64,000 bases of DNA from Bacteroidota bacterium (GCA_947452555.1 CANGDH010000008.1:1-64000), one strand, 5' to 3'; numbered from the stretch's first letter, positions 9,016-16,987 are shown. Notes: generated from the letters alone by a model not told the origin. Numbers and translations are program-made.

Positions 9016-9990
9016 CTATCCATTTCTTCGATTCAGTATGCTTATAACTAACCCCTTTACCATTTCCATTTCTTCAGGTTTACTTGCTGCTACGAATAAG
9101 GTAATACTAGCCAATGCATCATTTCCCATAAATGGAACTCCATTTTCAGATAAAAGCAAATTATTACGCATTAAAAATAATAAAAAACAAGCAGCACCAA
9201 TTCTTTTATTTCCATCCACAAAAGCATGATTCTTTATTATTAAATACAACAACATCGCTGCTTTTTCTTCAACACTTGGATAAACATAACTATCACCAAA
9301 TCCTTGTTCTATCTGACTAATCGCACTTACAAACCCTTCATCTTTCTTTTTACCAAATACTGTTGAATCAAATTCAGTTCGCATTGCATTTACAACTTCT
9401 TCATATTCTCCAATTGAAGGATGTATTCCTGGAGATAAATTTATTCCATTAGTATCTAACTGCTCATGGTCATAGTCATCTAGTAGCTTTAGGCCTTTAC
9501 TAAATTTTTCCAGCCATTTATATACTTCATCACTACTTACCTCCTCAATTGCACGACTTATGATTCTTATACCGTCATGCAAAAACTGGATTTCTTGATT
9601 TTTTTGTGCCAATCTATGCTCATTAGCAGCAAAACCTTTAACTAAATAATCTTTTAACCTTTGTGTTGCCCACTGACGGAATTGAACACCTCTTTTCGAA
9701 TTCACACGATAACCGACTGAAATAATTACATCTAAATTGTAATGAACAATATCCCTATTGATAGACCTTTTCCCTTCAACTTGAACTGTTCGGAATTTCC
9801 GAACAGTTGACATCTCAACTAATTCTTCACTTTCGAATATATATTTGATATGTTCGCTAATGTTTGATTTACTAGAATTAAATAGGTCGATAATTTGAGC
9901 TTGGCTAAGCCAAACCGTATCTTCTTCGAACTTTACTTCTACATTTATTTCATTGTTTTCTCCTTGGAAAATTTCAATTTGATTTTGCAT
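9016..9990 (-). CDS. RhuM-like / Fic-Doc fusion protein
   Basis: Two-part protein of 324 residues. The N-terminal ~110 residues match the RhuM/'virulence protein' domain (VEVKFEEDTVWLSQAQIIDLF, NLDVIISVGYRVNSKRGVQFRQWA), which is phage- and island-associated and may bind DNA. The C-terminal half has the Doc-type Fic motif HAFVDGNKRIG starting at about residue 255; the K-R version suggests phosphotransfer rather than AMPylation, as in Doc toxin. The TTG at 10011 is an alternative start, but ATG 9990 begins with the usual domain entry. No antitoxin gene adjoins it. Lies beside tRNA-Glu and the tandem repeat, consistent with island cargo. Function is inferred. Confidence 0.85.
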   Translation of the reverse strand: MQNQIEIFQGENNEINVEVKFEEDTVWLSQAQIIDLFNSSKSNISEHIKYIFESEELVEMSTVRKFRTVQVEGKRSINRDIVHYNLDVIISVGYRVNSKRGVQFRQWATQRLKDYLVKGFAANEHRLAQKNQEIQFLHDGIRIISRAIEEVSSDEVYKWLEKFSKGLKLLDDYDHEQLDTNGINLSPGIHPSIGEYEEVVNAMRTEFDSTVFGKKKDEGFVSAISQIEQGFGDSYVYPSVEEKAAMLLYLIIKNHAFVDGNKRIGAACFLLFLMRNNLLLSENGVPFMGNDALASITLFVAASKPEEMEMVKGLVISILNRRNG

Positions 9991-10162
9991 AAATTTTATT
10001 GCAAATCTCAAATTGTAAAAATGTAAAACCTATTTTATAGATCGAAAGATATTCGTTCGTAGATTTTCTAAAATGTTAATATAAAGTATAAGTCCTTAAG
10101 TTTTGAGTCTAAAACAACCCTAACATCCCCAGCAAATTCATCCAAACTCACTCCTCCAAAGC

Positions 10163-10414
10163 TTAAATCGTACCAGGCAAAATTTCATCCACCTCACTTA
10201 CAAATCGATGGCATTTTTCGGAGACAGCCCCGCTTTCATAATCAGTGATGCGTATAGTTACGAAGTCAAAATGTACACTAATTTCTGGATGATGATTTTG
10301 ATTGTTGGCGATTTGCATCACCTGATTCACAAAAACTATAATGTCATTATAATCATTAAAATGAAAAGTTTTCTCAAGTTTGTTTTTGTACTCTAGCCAA
10401 ATAGTATTTGCCAT
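10163..10414 (-). CDS. pterin-4a-carbinolamine dehydratase-like protein
   Basis: Family members dehydrate 4a-hydroxytetrahydropterin to recycle the cofactor of aromatic amino acid hydroxylases. The 83-residue protein shows the family core FVNQVMQIANNQNHHPEISV, including the paired active-site histidines (HHP). The third histidine expected in the TH(D/A) position is replaced by Tyr in ITDYESG, so activity may be reduced or altered. Slightly short for the family (usually ~95-110). It has no pterin-dependent hydroxylase gene next to it in this window. Family call good; enzymatic activity uncertain. Confidence 0.82.
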   Translation of the reverse strand: MANTIWLEYKNKLEKTFHFNDYNDIIVFVNQVMQIANNQNHHPEISVHFDFVTIRITDYESGAVSEKCHRFVSEVDEILPGTI

Positions 10415-10550
10415 ATTATTTTAATAAAATTTAATAATTGTTTTTTATTATAAGCAGCTAAATGATTCAATCGAAAATTCAGTTTAAATGGTAATATTTC
10501 TATTTGCATATTCGAAATTACTACAAAAAGAAGTTTAATTTTACCTATCT

Positions 10551-10718
10551 ATGAAGACTAAAGTTTGTACGTTATGTCAAAAAATAGCAACTACAATGTA
10601 TAGAGTGCAAGTTGCCAAAGGCAAAGTATGGATTTTTGTATGTACCGACTGCTGCAATAAAGTTAAAAATGAACCAAATTATAGATACGGTGGAACCTGG
10701 AAAGGGGAAAGTCATTAG
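10551..10718 (+). CDS. 55-residue zinc-ribbon microprotein
   Basis: A short gene beginning MKTKVCTLCQKIATTMYRV and ending YGGTWKGESH. It has two Cys pairs, CTLC at residues 6-9 and CTDCC at 31-35, spaced as in a rubredoxin-knuckle/zinc-ribbon fold, and a YRYGGTWK C-terminal signature that I associate with small conserved bacterial proteins of unknown role. A longer overlapping frame (10612-10797) has no such features. It stands alone on the plus strand. Real gene likely from the motif spacing and basic composition; function not assigned. Confidence 0.7.
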   Translation: MKTKVCTLCQKIATTMYRVQVAKGKVWIFVCTDCCNKVKNEPNYRYGGTWKGESH

Positions 10719-10797
10719 CCACCTTTTCGATCTCCTATTTACCTACAATGAGTGGCTGTTGTGTAAATACAAGTTAATTGCTTTTGATACAAGTTAA

Positions 10798-10899
10798 CTA
10801 AATCGCTCCTATTGAAAAAACAATGATATAGGAGTAACAGAGGATCTTAATTTTCATTATTAAACAAATAATAAATGGGTGCAGTAATTCCTGCATCAT
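10798..10899 (-). CDS. possible 33-residue hydrophobic small protein (low confidence)
   Basis: Minus-strand frame starting ATGATG at 10899 and ending TAG at 10798. The peptide begins MMQELLHPFIICLIMKIK and continues with a second Ile/Val/Phe-rich stretch, so it could span or enter a membrane. The two TTGAC-N4-GTCAA palindromes lie 61-111 bp upstream of its start, where an activator site could sit. AT-rich random DNA often encodes such hydrophobic peptides, and no ribosome binding site or exact promoter is seen, so this is only a candidate. Confidence 0.2.
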   Translation of the reverse strand: MMQELLHPFIICLIMKIKILCYSYIIVFSIGAI

Positions 10900-10959
10900 T
10901 AATACTTTGATTGTTTAAAGTCAAAGCCACAAAGAGAACAAATAGATAGTATAAGTTCT

Positions 10960-11010
10960 GTTGACTTTAGTCAACAAATAATTTTTGGAAAATATATTGA
11001 CATATGTCAA
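10960..11010. promoter_or_regulatory. two palindromic TTGAC-N4-GTCAA sites, centres 36 bp apart
   Basis: Site 1 GTTGACTTTAGTCAAC (10960-10975) and site 2 TTGACATATGTCAA (10997-11010) share the same perfect half-site TTGAC. The spacing within each site is that of FNR/CRP-superfamily boxes (TTGAT-N4-ATCAA type). They lie downstream of both flanking annotated genes, so the target is unclear; the only candidate start on the correct side is the 33-codon frame at 10899. The sequence pattern is certain; regulator identity is inference. Confidence 0.55.
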
Positions 11011-11030
11011 TTGCATAGCTTGAGTATGCC

Positions 11031-11834
11031 CTAATTAACTGGAATTTGTATCTGTTTAGTTTGGGAAGTATGGGTTGAAAAAAGACCAAGGGCCCCACCA
11101 ATAATATTAGTAGGTGGATTAGTTGGTACTGTCCCTCCACCTGGACCTGCTCCCCCTTGTTGACTGAGTGTAAAAAAATATATCTGAGCAGACGTACTTA
11201 TGCATTGCATTTCTACCGACACTATATCCTTTAATTTAATGGTAAGATCTTTATTGCCATTATTCAAAGGTCGTTGATTCACTTTGCCGTTATTTAAATT
11301 ATCGTTGAATATATTGTAGTTATTATCCAACGTGTCATTTATTTTTTGAATAAATCTATAACCGTTGCCTAATTCAATGGGGTCAGTGTACACAGGAATA
11401 ATACTATATTGATTTTCACCATTAATTGGGAAAATATTAATTCTTAGACTGTCTAAATTTACTTTTTTAGGCATAGTACTTTGCGCAGTGTACTTTTTAC
11501 CCTCTACGCTAACTTCTAAAAAATAGGTTCTTCCGTAAATACCTTGTATCAATTTCGTTTTGTAAACCCCTTCATTACTGAATTTAAGTGTATCCTTGAT
11601 GCCCGTATTGTCAGCGATAGTGACAATGGCATTGTTAATGGTAGGATATATATTGGATTCGTTGATGTTAATGGATCTAGTGAGTTTAACAACATATGGG
11701 CCAGCTTGATCTGTAATATTAGCCTCGATAATAATCTTTGACTCATTTTCTTTTATAGGAAGGGTTATAACTTTATCACAACTCGATAAAAGTAGTATTG
11801 CGGAAAATAAAAATTGTATTTTAGTTGAGTACAT
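11031..11834 (-). CDS. DUF4249 lipoprotein, TonB-receptor partner
   Basis: Outer-membrane lipoprotein of the DUF4249 family: lipobox LLLSSC with Cys19, then the typical start ...ITLPIKENESKIIIEANITDQAGPYVVKLTRS. At 267 residues it is at the short end of the family. It starts 5 bp after the stop of the TonB receptor gene upstream, so the two form an operon and probably a surface complex, in the way SusD lipoproteins cap SusC receptors. Substrate unknown. A second DUF4249 gene is at 53803. Confidence 0.85.
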   Translation of the reverse strand: MYSTKIQFLFSAILLLSSCDKVITLPIKENESKIIIEANITDQAGPYVVKLTRSININESNIYPTINNAIVTIADNTGIKDTLKFSNEGVYKTKLIQGIYGRTYFLEVSVEGKKYTAQSTMPKKVNLDSLRINIFPINGENQYSIIPVYTDPIELGNGYRFIQKINDTLDNNYNIFNDNLNNGKVNQRPLNNGNKDLTIKLKDIVSVEMQCISTSAQIYFFTLSQQGGAGPGGGTVPTNPPTNIIGGALGLFSTHTSQTKQIQIPVN

Positions 11835-11839
11835 CGTCC

Positions 11840-14158
11840 TTAAAATTTAAAGTTATAGGTGATACTCGGAACCCATCTAAATAATGCGGTTTGGATAACT
11901 TGAGTCTTGGATTTATCTAAAGGATCATCCTGAAAAGATATGCTATACGCGTTTTCTCGTCCGTAAACATTGTACAAACTAAAGTTCCAGGAGCCTACTA
12001 ATTTCTTTCTTTTCTTGTCTTCATAGGTCACACTTAAATCAAGTCTATGATAGGTAGGCATTCTATTAGCATTACGACTTGCGTATTGATAAATAGTTTG
12101 TCCCCCCAATGAATATTTGCCAGTTGGGAAGGTCACTGCATTACCAGTATTATATACAAATACCCCCGAAACTGACCACTTTGCATTTAGTTCTAAGATT
12201 GTAACAATCGATACATCATGAGTTCTATCTTGTTTGGCGTTATACCAATTGCCTTTATTAATACCTTCAATTTTCCTTTCTGTTTTTGACAATGTATAAC
12301 TTATCCAGCCAGTGAATAGTCCAATTTTCTTTTTTGCTAAAAATTCAAATCCATATGCACGACCCACTCCATATAATAAAGCACTTTCTACATCTGCAAT
12401 GGTATTAATGTTAGTTCCATCTTTGTAATCTAATTGGTGCTGCATAGACTTGTAATATATTTCAGCTCCAAGTTCATATGTATTATTCTTAAAATTTCTT
12501 GTATAGCCTAGACTAGTTTGATCTGCTAATTCAGGTTTAATATTATAGGAATCCCCTATCCATTGATCTGAGGGGCTTGCTGCTGTGGCATTACTTAGTA
12601 AATGTAAATGCTGCACATTACGAGCATACGCTACTTTTATACTACTAACGTCATTGATTCTATAATTACCTGTGAACCTTGGTTCTAGATTAAGGTACGT
12701 TTTCCCAAATGTATTTTTTTGCAATAAAATAGATGAGGTTTTAATATTTTTATCATACAAATTATATTCATCACCACCCATAATGGAATAGCCAGACACT
12801 CTTAAACCATAATCTAATGTCAGTTTTTCGCTTGCTTTAAAATTATTATTAAAATAAATTGCGTTTTCAAGTCCATTACGCCCCACTTTATTAATGTTAT
12901 TATTTACTGTTCCGCTAAATGTACTAGGCGTAATAGTATGTAATATTGAATTGAAACCAAAACGAATTGTATTTTTCGGACTCATGTAAAAAGTATAGTC
13001 TTGCTTAATGTTAATGTCCTTTATATTTGAATTGACATTAAAATTAGTTTCTCCATTTTTTAAACCTACATTATAGTTATAGTCACTATACACAAAGGAA
13101 GTATTTAAGAATAATTTATTATTTACAATTCTATTCCATCGTATAGTTCCCGTTTTATTGCCCCAATTAATTCTAAAGCTACTGCCTAATCCTAATTCGT
13201 CTTTCCCAAAATAACCCGAAAAATAGATTCTATTTTTGGCGTCTACTTTATAGTTTGCTTTTGCATTAAAATCGTAGAAGTATAATATATTATCCTTGAA
13301 TTTATCTGTCGCTTTTAAAAAAACATCCGCGTACGTTCTTCTTCCAGATAAAATAAAAGACGATTTGTCTTCTTGTAGGGGACCTTCAATACTTAATCTG
13401 CTACTAATTAATCCAAGCCCCCCATTAACTGTATAGTTTTTATTATTCCCTTCCTTCATCTTAACATCCAATACCGACGATAACCTGCCGCCATATTGAG
13501 ATGGACCATTCCCTTTAATTAAAGTAGCATCTTTTATAGCGTCACTGTTAAACGTACTGAAAAAGCCTAATAAATGAGAGGCGTTGTATACAGGAGCTTC
13601 ATCAAGTAATATTAAATTTTGATCTGCCGCGCCCCCTCTTACATAAAAACCACTATTGCCTTCCCCTGCAGATTTTACACCTGGTAATAATTGGATTGTT
13701 TTTAAAACATCTTTCTCTCCAAATATCACAGGAACTTTGCTAATGGACTTCATATTGAGAGTCTCAGTCCCCATCTGTGCCTTTATTAAGTTATCATCTT
13801 TTCTTTTGGATTCTACAACAACTTCTGTTAATTGATTTTTACTTTCTAAAAATATTGGTATAGACAATGGAGTATCTATTAAAATAGCTATCTTTTTTTC
13901 CTCATACCCCACATAGCTTATTTTTAAAACATATTTTCCTTTAGGTAATGAAATTGCATAAAATCCATATTCATTGGAAGTGACGATAACATTCGCTAAT
14001 TGGTCAACTTTAATGACAGCTCCCATAATGGATTCGCCAGTAAGTTTGTCTTTTATGGTACCATTTACGGTAGACTTTTCTTGCGCCTCAGCGAGTTGAA
14101 CCATTCCGATGATACTAAAAGCTAGGAATAAAAGGGATTTTCTAAAAATAAATAGCAT
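11840..14158 (-). CDS. TonB-dependent outer-membrane receptor
   Basis: 772 residues: signal peptide to about residue 25 (LAEAQ), a CarboxypepD_reg-like beta-sandwich about 28-115 (VNGTIKDKLTGESIMGAVI), a plug about 135-240 containing the FGEKDVLKTIQLLPGVKSAGE and VRGGAADQNLILLDE motifs, then the beta-barrel ending in an aromatic residue (ITYNFKF). No STN domain, so signalling to a sigma/anti-sigma pair is not expected. It starts 42 bp after the blh stop on the same strand, so it may be transcribed from the rhodopsin promoter by read-through. Forms an operon with the DUF4249 gene. Ligand unknown. Confidence 0.93.
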   Translation of the reverse strand: MLFIFRKSLLFLAFSIIGMVQLAEAQEKSTVNGTIKDKLTGESIMGAVIKVDQLANVIVTSNEYGFYAISLPKGKYVLKISYVGYEEKKIAILIDTPLSIPIFLESKNQLTEVVVESKRKDDNLIKAQMGTETLNMKSISKVPVIFGEKDVLKTIQLLPGVKSAGEGNSGFYVRGGAADQNLILLDEAPVYNASHLLGFFSTFNSDAIKDATLIKGNGPSQYGGRLSSVLDVKMKEGNNKNYTVNGGLGLISSRLSIEGPLQEDKSSFILSGRRTYADVFLKATDKFKDNILYFYDFNAKANYKVDAKNRIYFSGYFGKDELGLGSSFRINWGNKTGTIRWNRIVNNKLFLNTSFVYSDYNYNVGLKNGETNFNVNSNIKDINIKQDYTFYMSPKNTIRFGFNSILHTITPSTFSGTVNNNINKVGRNGLENAIYFNNNFKASEKLTLDYGLRVSGYSIMGGDEYNLYDKNIKTSSILLQKNTFGKTYLNLEPRFTGNYRINDVSSIKVAYARNVQHLHLLSNATAASPSDQWIGDSYNIKPELADQTSLGYTRNFKNNTYELGAEIYYKSMQHQLDYKDGTNINTIADVESALLYGVGRAYGFEFLAKKKIGLFTGWISYTLSKTERKIEGINKGNWYNAKQDRTHDVSIVTILELNAKWSVSGVFVYNTGNAVTFPTGKYSLGGQTIYQYASRNANRMPTYHRLDLSVTYEDKKRKKLVGSWNFSLYNVYGRENAYSISFQDDPLDKSKTQVIQTALFRWVPSITYNFKF

Positions 14159-14200
14159 GTGCGAAAATACATGTAATTAGGCAAAGAAAGTCTTCGGAAG

Positions 14201-15116
14201 CTACTGCTCCGGTTTTAATTTCAATTTTGTAAACACTTGCAAGTGAGGAAGCGCTAGTACAGATAAGCTTATAAAAAGCAATGTAAATATACCAGAAGAG
14301 TCTTTACTACTTAAAGTTAAAAAGGTAATATACGCAAACCCAAACCAAGCCACAAATGAAAACGGAGCTGCTTTAATTAATAAGTTCATCCATCCATTAA
14401 ATGTATTAGTCATATTAAATGTGATTCTTATTTTATCAAAAGATAATAAGGAATGCCAAAAACCAAAATAAAAGGCGAAGCAAATCCAAAGAGGCGTAAA
14501 AAGTGTAAATGAGATTAAAACAAAAAGTTGTAATAAAGAATAATAGTAATGTGCTTTTTTTAATAAAGAACAATTCTTTAAAAAAGAATAAAAATATATA
14601 GACAGCTATAAGTGCAATTAAAGTGATTGGATAAATCTTATGAGCAAGCGTCATAAGTTCAGGTCCATCAATACTAGTTCTACCCATTTTGACAAAAATA
14701 TTTATTGCAAAATCCATGTTTTTAGTGAGTAGAAATAAGATCCATAAAAATCCAATAAAAGTGTATGTGATTTTATGAATTAGTAAATGTGTTTTACCCA
14801 TCCAGTCAATCTCTCCAAAATGAAAAGCCGTAATGAGAATAAAAATGACCAAAGCGGTTATAGGTGAAAAATACCAAACCAAGGAATAAACTAAAATATT
14901 TGCAATGTATTTTAAAAGAAACTTCCCTTGATTATTTTCAGTTTTGTGAAGATGCTGGTCAATATATAAATCTAAAGCGCCATGCGGAACTCCGAAAATA
15001 ATTAGTACAAAAATTAAAAAAGAAATTTGAGTAGTTATATTTAAATCAAGTACAAGATTAAATAAGCATAGGGTAATAGCAAATAGTATTAGGTATATTC
15101 TCAATTTTAACTGCAT
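14201..15116 (-). pseudogene. blh: beta-carotene 15,15'-dioxygenase, Brp/Blh family, interrupted by a frameshift
   Basis: Blh cleaves beta-carotene into two retinal molecules for the adjacent proteorhodopsin; it is a polytopic membrane protein. The 5' frame (15116-14436, 226 residues) has FGVPHGALDLYIDQHLH and TAFHFGEIDW. After a run of seven T on the plus strand (14555-14561; A7 in the coding strand) the family sequence continues in another frame: SFTLFTPLWICFAFYFGFWHS and on into the frame ending at 14201. Removing one A restores one protein of ~304 residues, normal for the family. As given, the WHS metal-site motif is lost and replaced by a 36-residue tail. Could be a true pseudogene, a phase-variable or slippage site, or a sequencing error; I cannot tell which. 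Confidence 0.88.
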
Positions 15117-15126
15117 AATACTATTT

Positions 15127-15156
15127 AAAAAGGGGCAAGGTTTTTTCCTTGCCCCT
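15127..15156 (-). terminator. terminator between proteorhodopsin and blh
   Basis: Minus-strand stem AGGGGCAAGG / CCTTGCCCCT with a 6-nt A loop and a T run. It lies just after the rhodopsin stop and before the blh start, so blh would depend on read-through or a hidden promoter. Confidence 0.88.
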
Positions 15157-15176
15157 GAAAATTAAAACCATCCCAT

Positions 15177-15902
15177 TTAAGCAGATTTTCTACTTAAACT
15201 ATAGATCACTAAACCAAACCCGATTTTATTAATAGCGTCTCCAATATTATAAACGACATTCATGTCAATCCCAATATTTTTGAAACTTGCATACCATTGA
15301 CCGTCGGCTGTTCCGATTAAATATCCCAAAGGATAAATCGCCCAACCAACTAGCACAAACCAACCAAGTGCCGCATTAGCAGAAGCTACTGCAGAACCTG
15401 AACCAGTTGCTAATTTTTTAACATCACCTAGCCAAACTTCGTATACGATGTAGAAATAGGCAATCGCACTAATGGTTCCCCATAAAGTTGCATGAGCAGG
15501 AGCAACCGCTTCTCCCCAATAACCAGTTACAAGCATTACTACAGAGGCTAAAATCATTTTCCATAATAAACCTGCAGTTCCGCCAGCTTTTTTTGTGATC
15601 AAATAAAATTCAACACACATCAAAGGCACTGTTAATAACCAATCTACATAACGAAAAAATGTTGGACTATCATGCGTTTCTAAATAGTAACCTCGCATGT
15701 AATAATAGTGAACTGCTGCAATAAAAGTGATTAACCCTGATACTAATACCGAGGTTCTCCATTCTTTACTTGTGTTGTTCAGTTCTAAAAAGAAAAATAC
15801 AGCTGCGGCCATCATGGCCATTGTGCCAATGAAGAAAGTAAAAGAGACATAGTCCGTCTTAGCAATCTGCATTGAAGAGTCAAGCAAAAACAATTGATCC
15901 AT
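15177..15902 (-). CDS. proteorhodopsin, light-driven proton pump (predicted green-absorbing)
   Basis: Seven-helix retinal protein of 241 residues in the inner membrane. The counter-ion complex His65/Asp87, the DTE proton-pump signature Asp87-Thr91-Glu98 in RYVDWLLTVPLMCVEFYLI, and the Schiff-base Lys226 in NIGDAINKIGFGL are all present, with the 22-residue His-Asp and 4-residue Asp-Lys offsets of characterised proteorhodopsins. The colour-tuning position (equivalent to 105) is Met95, usual in Bacteroidota and associated with green absorption. It is the first gene of a rhodopsin-blh unit but is followed by a strong terminator. No exact promoter match was found in the 234-bp upstream gap. Confidence 0.96.
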   Translation of the reverse strand: MDQLFLLDSSMQIAKTDYVSFTFFIGTMAMMAAAVFFFLELNNTSKEWRTSVLVSGLITFIAAVHYYYMRGYYLETHDSPTFFRYVDWLLTVPLMCVEFYLITKKAGGTAGLLWKMILASVVMLVTGYWGEAVAPAHATLWGTISAIAYFYIVYEVWLGDVKKLATGSGSAVASANAALGWFVLVGWAIYPLGYLIGTADGQWYASFKNIGIDMNVVYNIGDAINKIGFGLVIYSLSRKSA

Positions 15903-16136
15903 ATTGTTGAGTTTTGGTGAACTTATTCATTCACAACTCTCACAAAATCGTTACGGCTGTCAGTAATATATTTTCATACATTAAGCAAAGCAATCTCAAA
16001 TCAATCGTCGTATAATACTAACGTCAATATAGATATAATGTTGAATTGAATGCAAAATAAAATGTTAAAATATTTTATTTGTTTAATATTTGAGAATAAA
16101 AAATTAAAAAATGTTCTACAAGTGAAGATGAAAGTA

Positions 16137-16895
16137 TTATTCCATTATCGCATCCCATAATTTAATCCTCATTTCTAAAGATTGAATGGATGCTTGAGTA
16201 GCTTCCTCCCATTTAACAGGATCATTTCCACATAATTCGGAAACCATTTCTAATGCCAAATGGCTATGATGTCCCCCGTCTACTTCAATATGACGTTCTA
16301 TATAGTATTTAAATATGGAGACTTTGTCAGGGTATGCCGAATAAATCTCATTTAATATTTGAGTAAACATATCAGGTATCAAGTCCTCTCTGCCAAATGT
16401 AAAAACAGCTGCTTTTACATGCAGTGGTGCATTTTGAGCAATTTCAAAAGTGAATGCTAGAAATTGTTTTACCTGATCAGGCAGTTCAGAAAGGCTTATT
16501 ACTTCTTTAATTGAACTGCAAGACTTCAAGGACGCTATTAAGTTTTCTATAAAGCTCGTATTCGCTCCCATTTGACGCATTGCGGCTACATATAATTCAA
16601 AATGGCTAATTCGATTACCTTGCTCATCCAGGTCCGACTCCTCCCCTAATACAATTTCATTTATTAAATACCTGGTATTTGCAGAACCCACTGGTAACCA
16701 AGGAAGCGTCACTGACGTTAAATTTATTTGTAACGATTTTAATAAACTCATGAAATCCCAAACCGCAAAAACATGATATTTTGCAAAATTTTGCAGACCG
16801 TTTAAATCATTTATTTGTGTATATACTGGATGTGCCAATAAATTAGCACGAGTGGATTGTATTTTATGTTTTAAGTTCAACGCTTGAAGATGCAT
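16137..16895 (-). CDS. DUF3050 protein, heme-oxygenase-like fold
   Basis: 252-residue cytoplasmic protein matching the DUF3050 family: FAKYHVFAVWDFMSLLKSLQ near residue 40, LINEIVLGEESDLDEQG near 78-95, FTFGREDLIPDMF near 167, and YYIERHIEVDGGHHSHLAL near 200-220. The spaced Glu/His residues are those expected of a heme-oxygenase-like, possibly di-iron, scaffold. The specific reaction is unknown. It lies directly upstream of proteorhodopsin on the same strand (gap 234 bp) and divergent from alkB. A pigment- or fatty-acid-related role is possible but unproven. Confidence 0.82.
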   Translation of the reverse strand: MHLQALNLKHKIQSTRANLLAHPVYTQINDLNGLQNFAKYHVFAVWDFMSLLKSLQINLTSVTLPWLPVGSANTRYLINEIVLGEESDLDEQGNRISHFELYVAAMRQMGANTSFIENLIASLKSCSSIKEVISLSELPDQVKQFLAFTFEIAQNAPLHVKAAVFTFGREDLIPDMFTQILNEIYSAYPDKVSIFKYYIERHIEVDGGHHSHLALEMVSELCGNDPVKWEEATQASIQSLEMRIKLWDAIME

Positions 16896-16987
16896 AAATA
16901 TTTTTTTAATTAGAACAAAATACTTTTAAAATTGTTGTAAGAAATGTAAAGTAAAGCACAACAAATAGTACAAAAAAACAATTGATT

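Larger units (their letters stand above)
10719..11030. other. 312-bp gene-poor interval with palindromes and a short direct repeat
   Basis: Between two convergent genes. It holds the direct repeat ATACAAGTTAA at 10767-10777 and 10787-10797 (period exactly 20), a hairpin CTCCTAT / ATAGGAG at 10807-10832, a 33-codon minus-strand frame (10798-10899), and two palindromes at 10960-11010 described separately. No conventional promoter match was found. A small RNA or small protein gene is possible but not shown. Confidence 0.5.

Noticed and set aside
9038..9320. Plus-strand frames opposite RhuM-Doc as a possible antitoxin
   Set aside because: No family resemblance, no start signals, and coding pattern explained by the strong gene on the other strand.
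10612..10797. A 61-codon plus-strand frame
   Set aside because: It overlaps the zinc-ribbon microprotein gene in another frame, lacks motifs, and its start lies inside that gene.
14436..15116. A complete 226-residue carotenoid oxygenase plus a separate 70-residue gene (14201-14413)
   Set aside because: The two frames together match one Blh-family protein and are joined by a one-base shift in a homopolymer, so they are annotated as one interrupted gene.
15903..16136. Promoter for proteorhodopsin
   Set aside because: No TAnnTTTG match with a correctly spaced TTG was found on the minus strand, so none is claimed.
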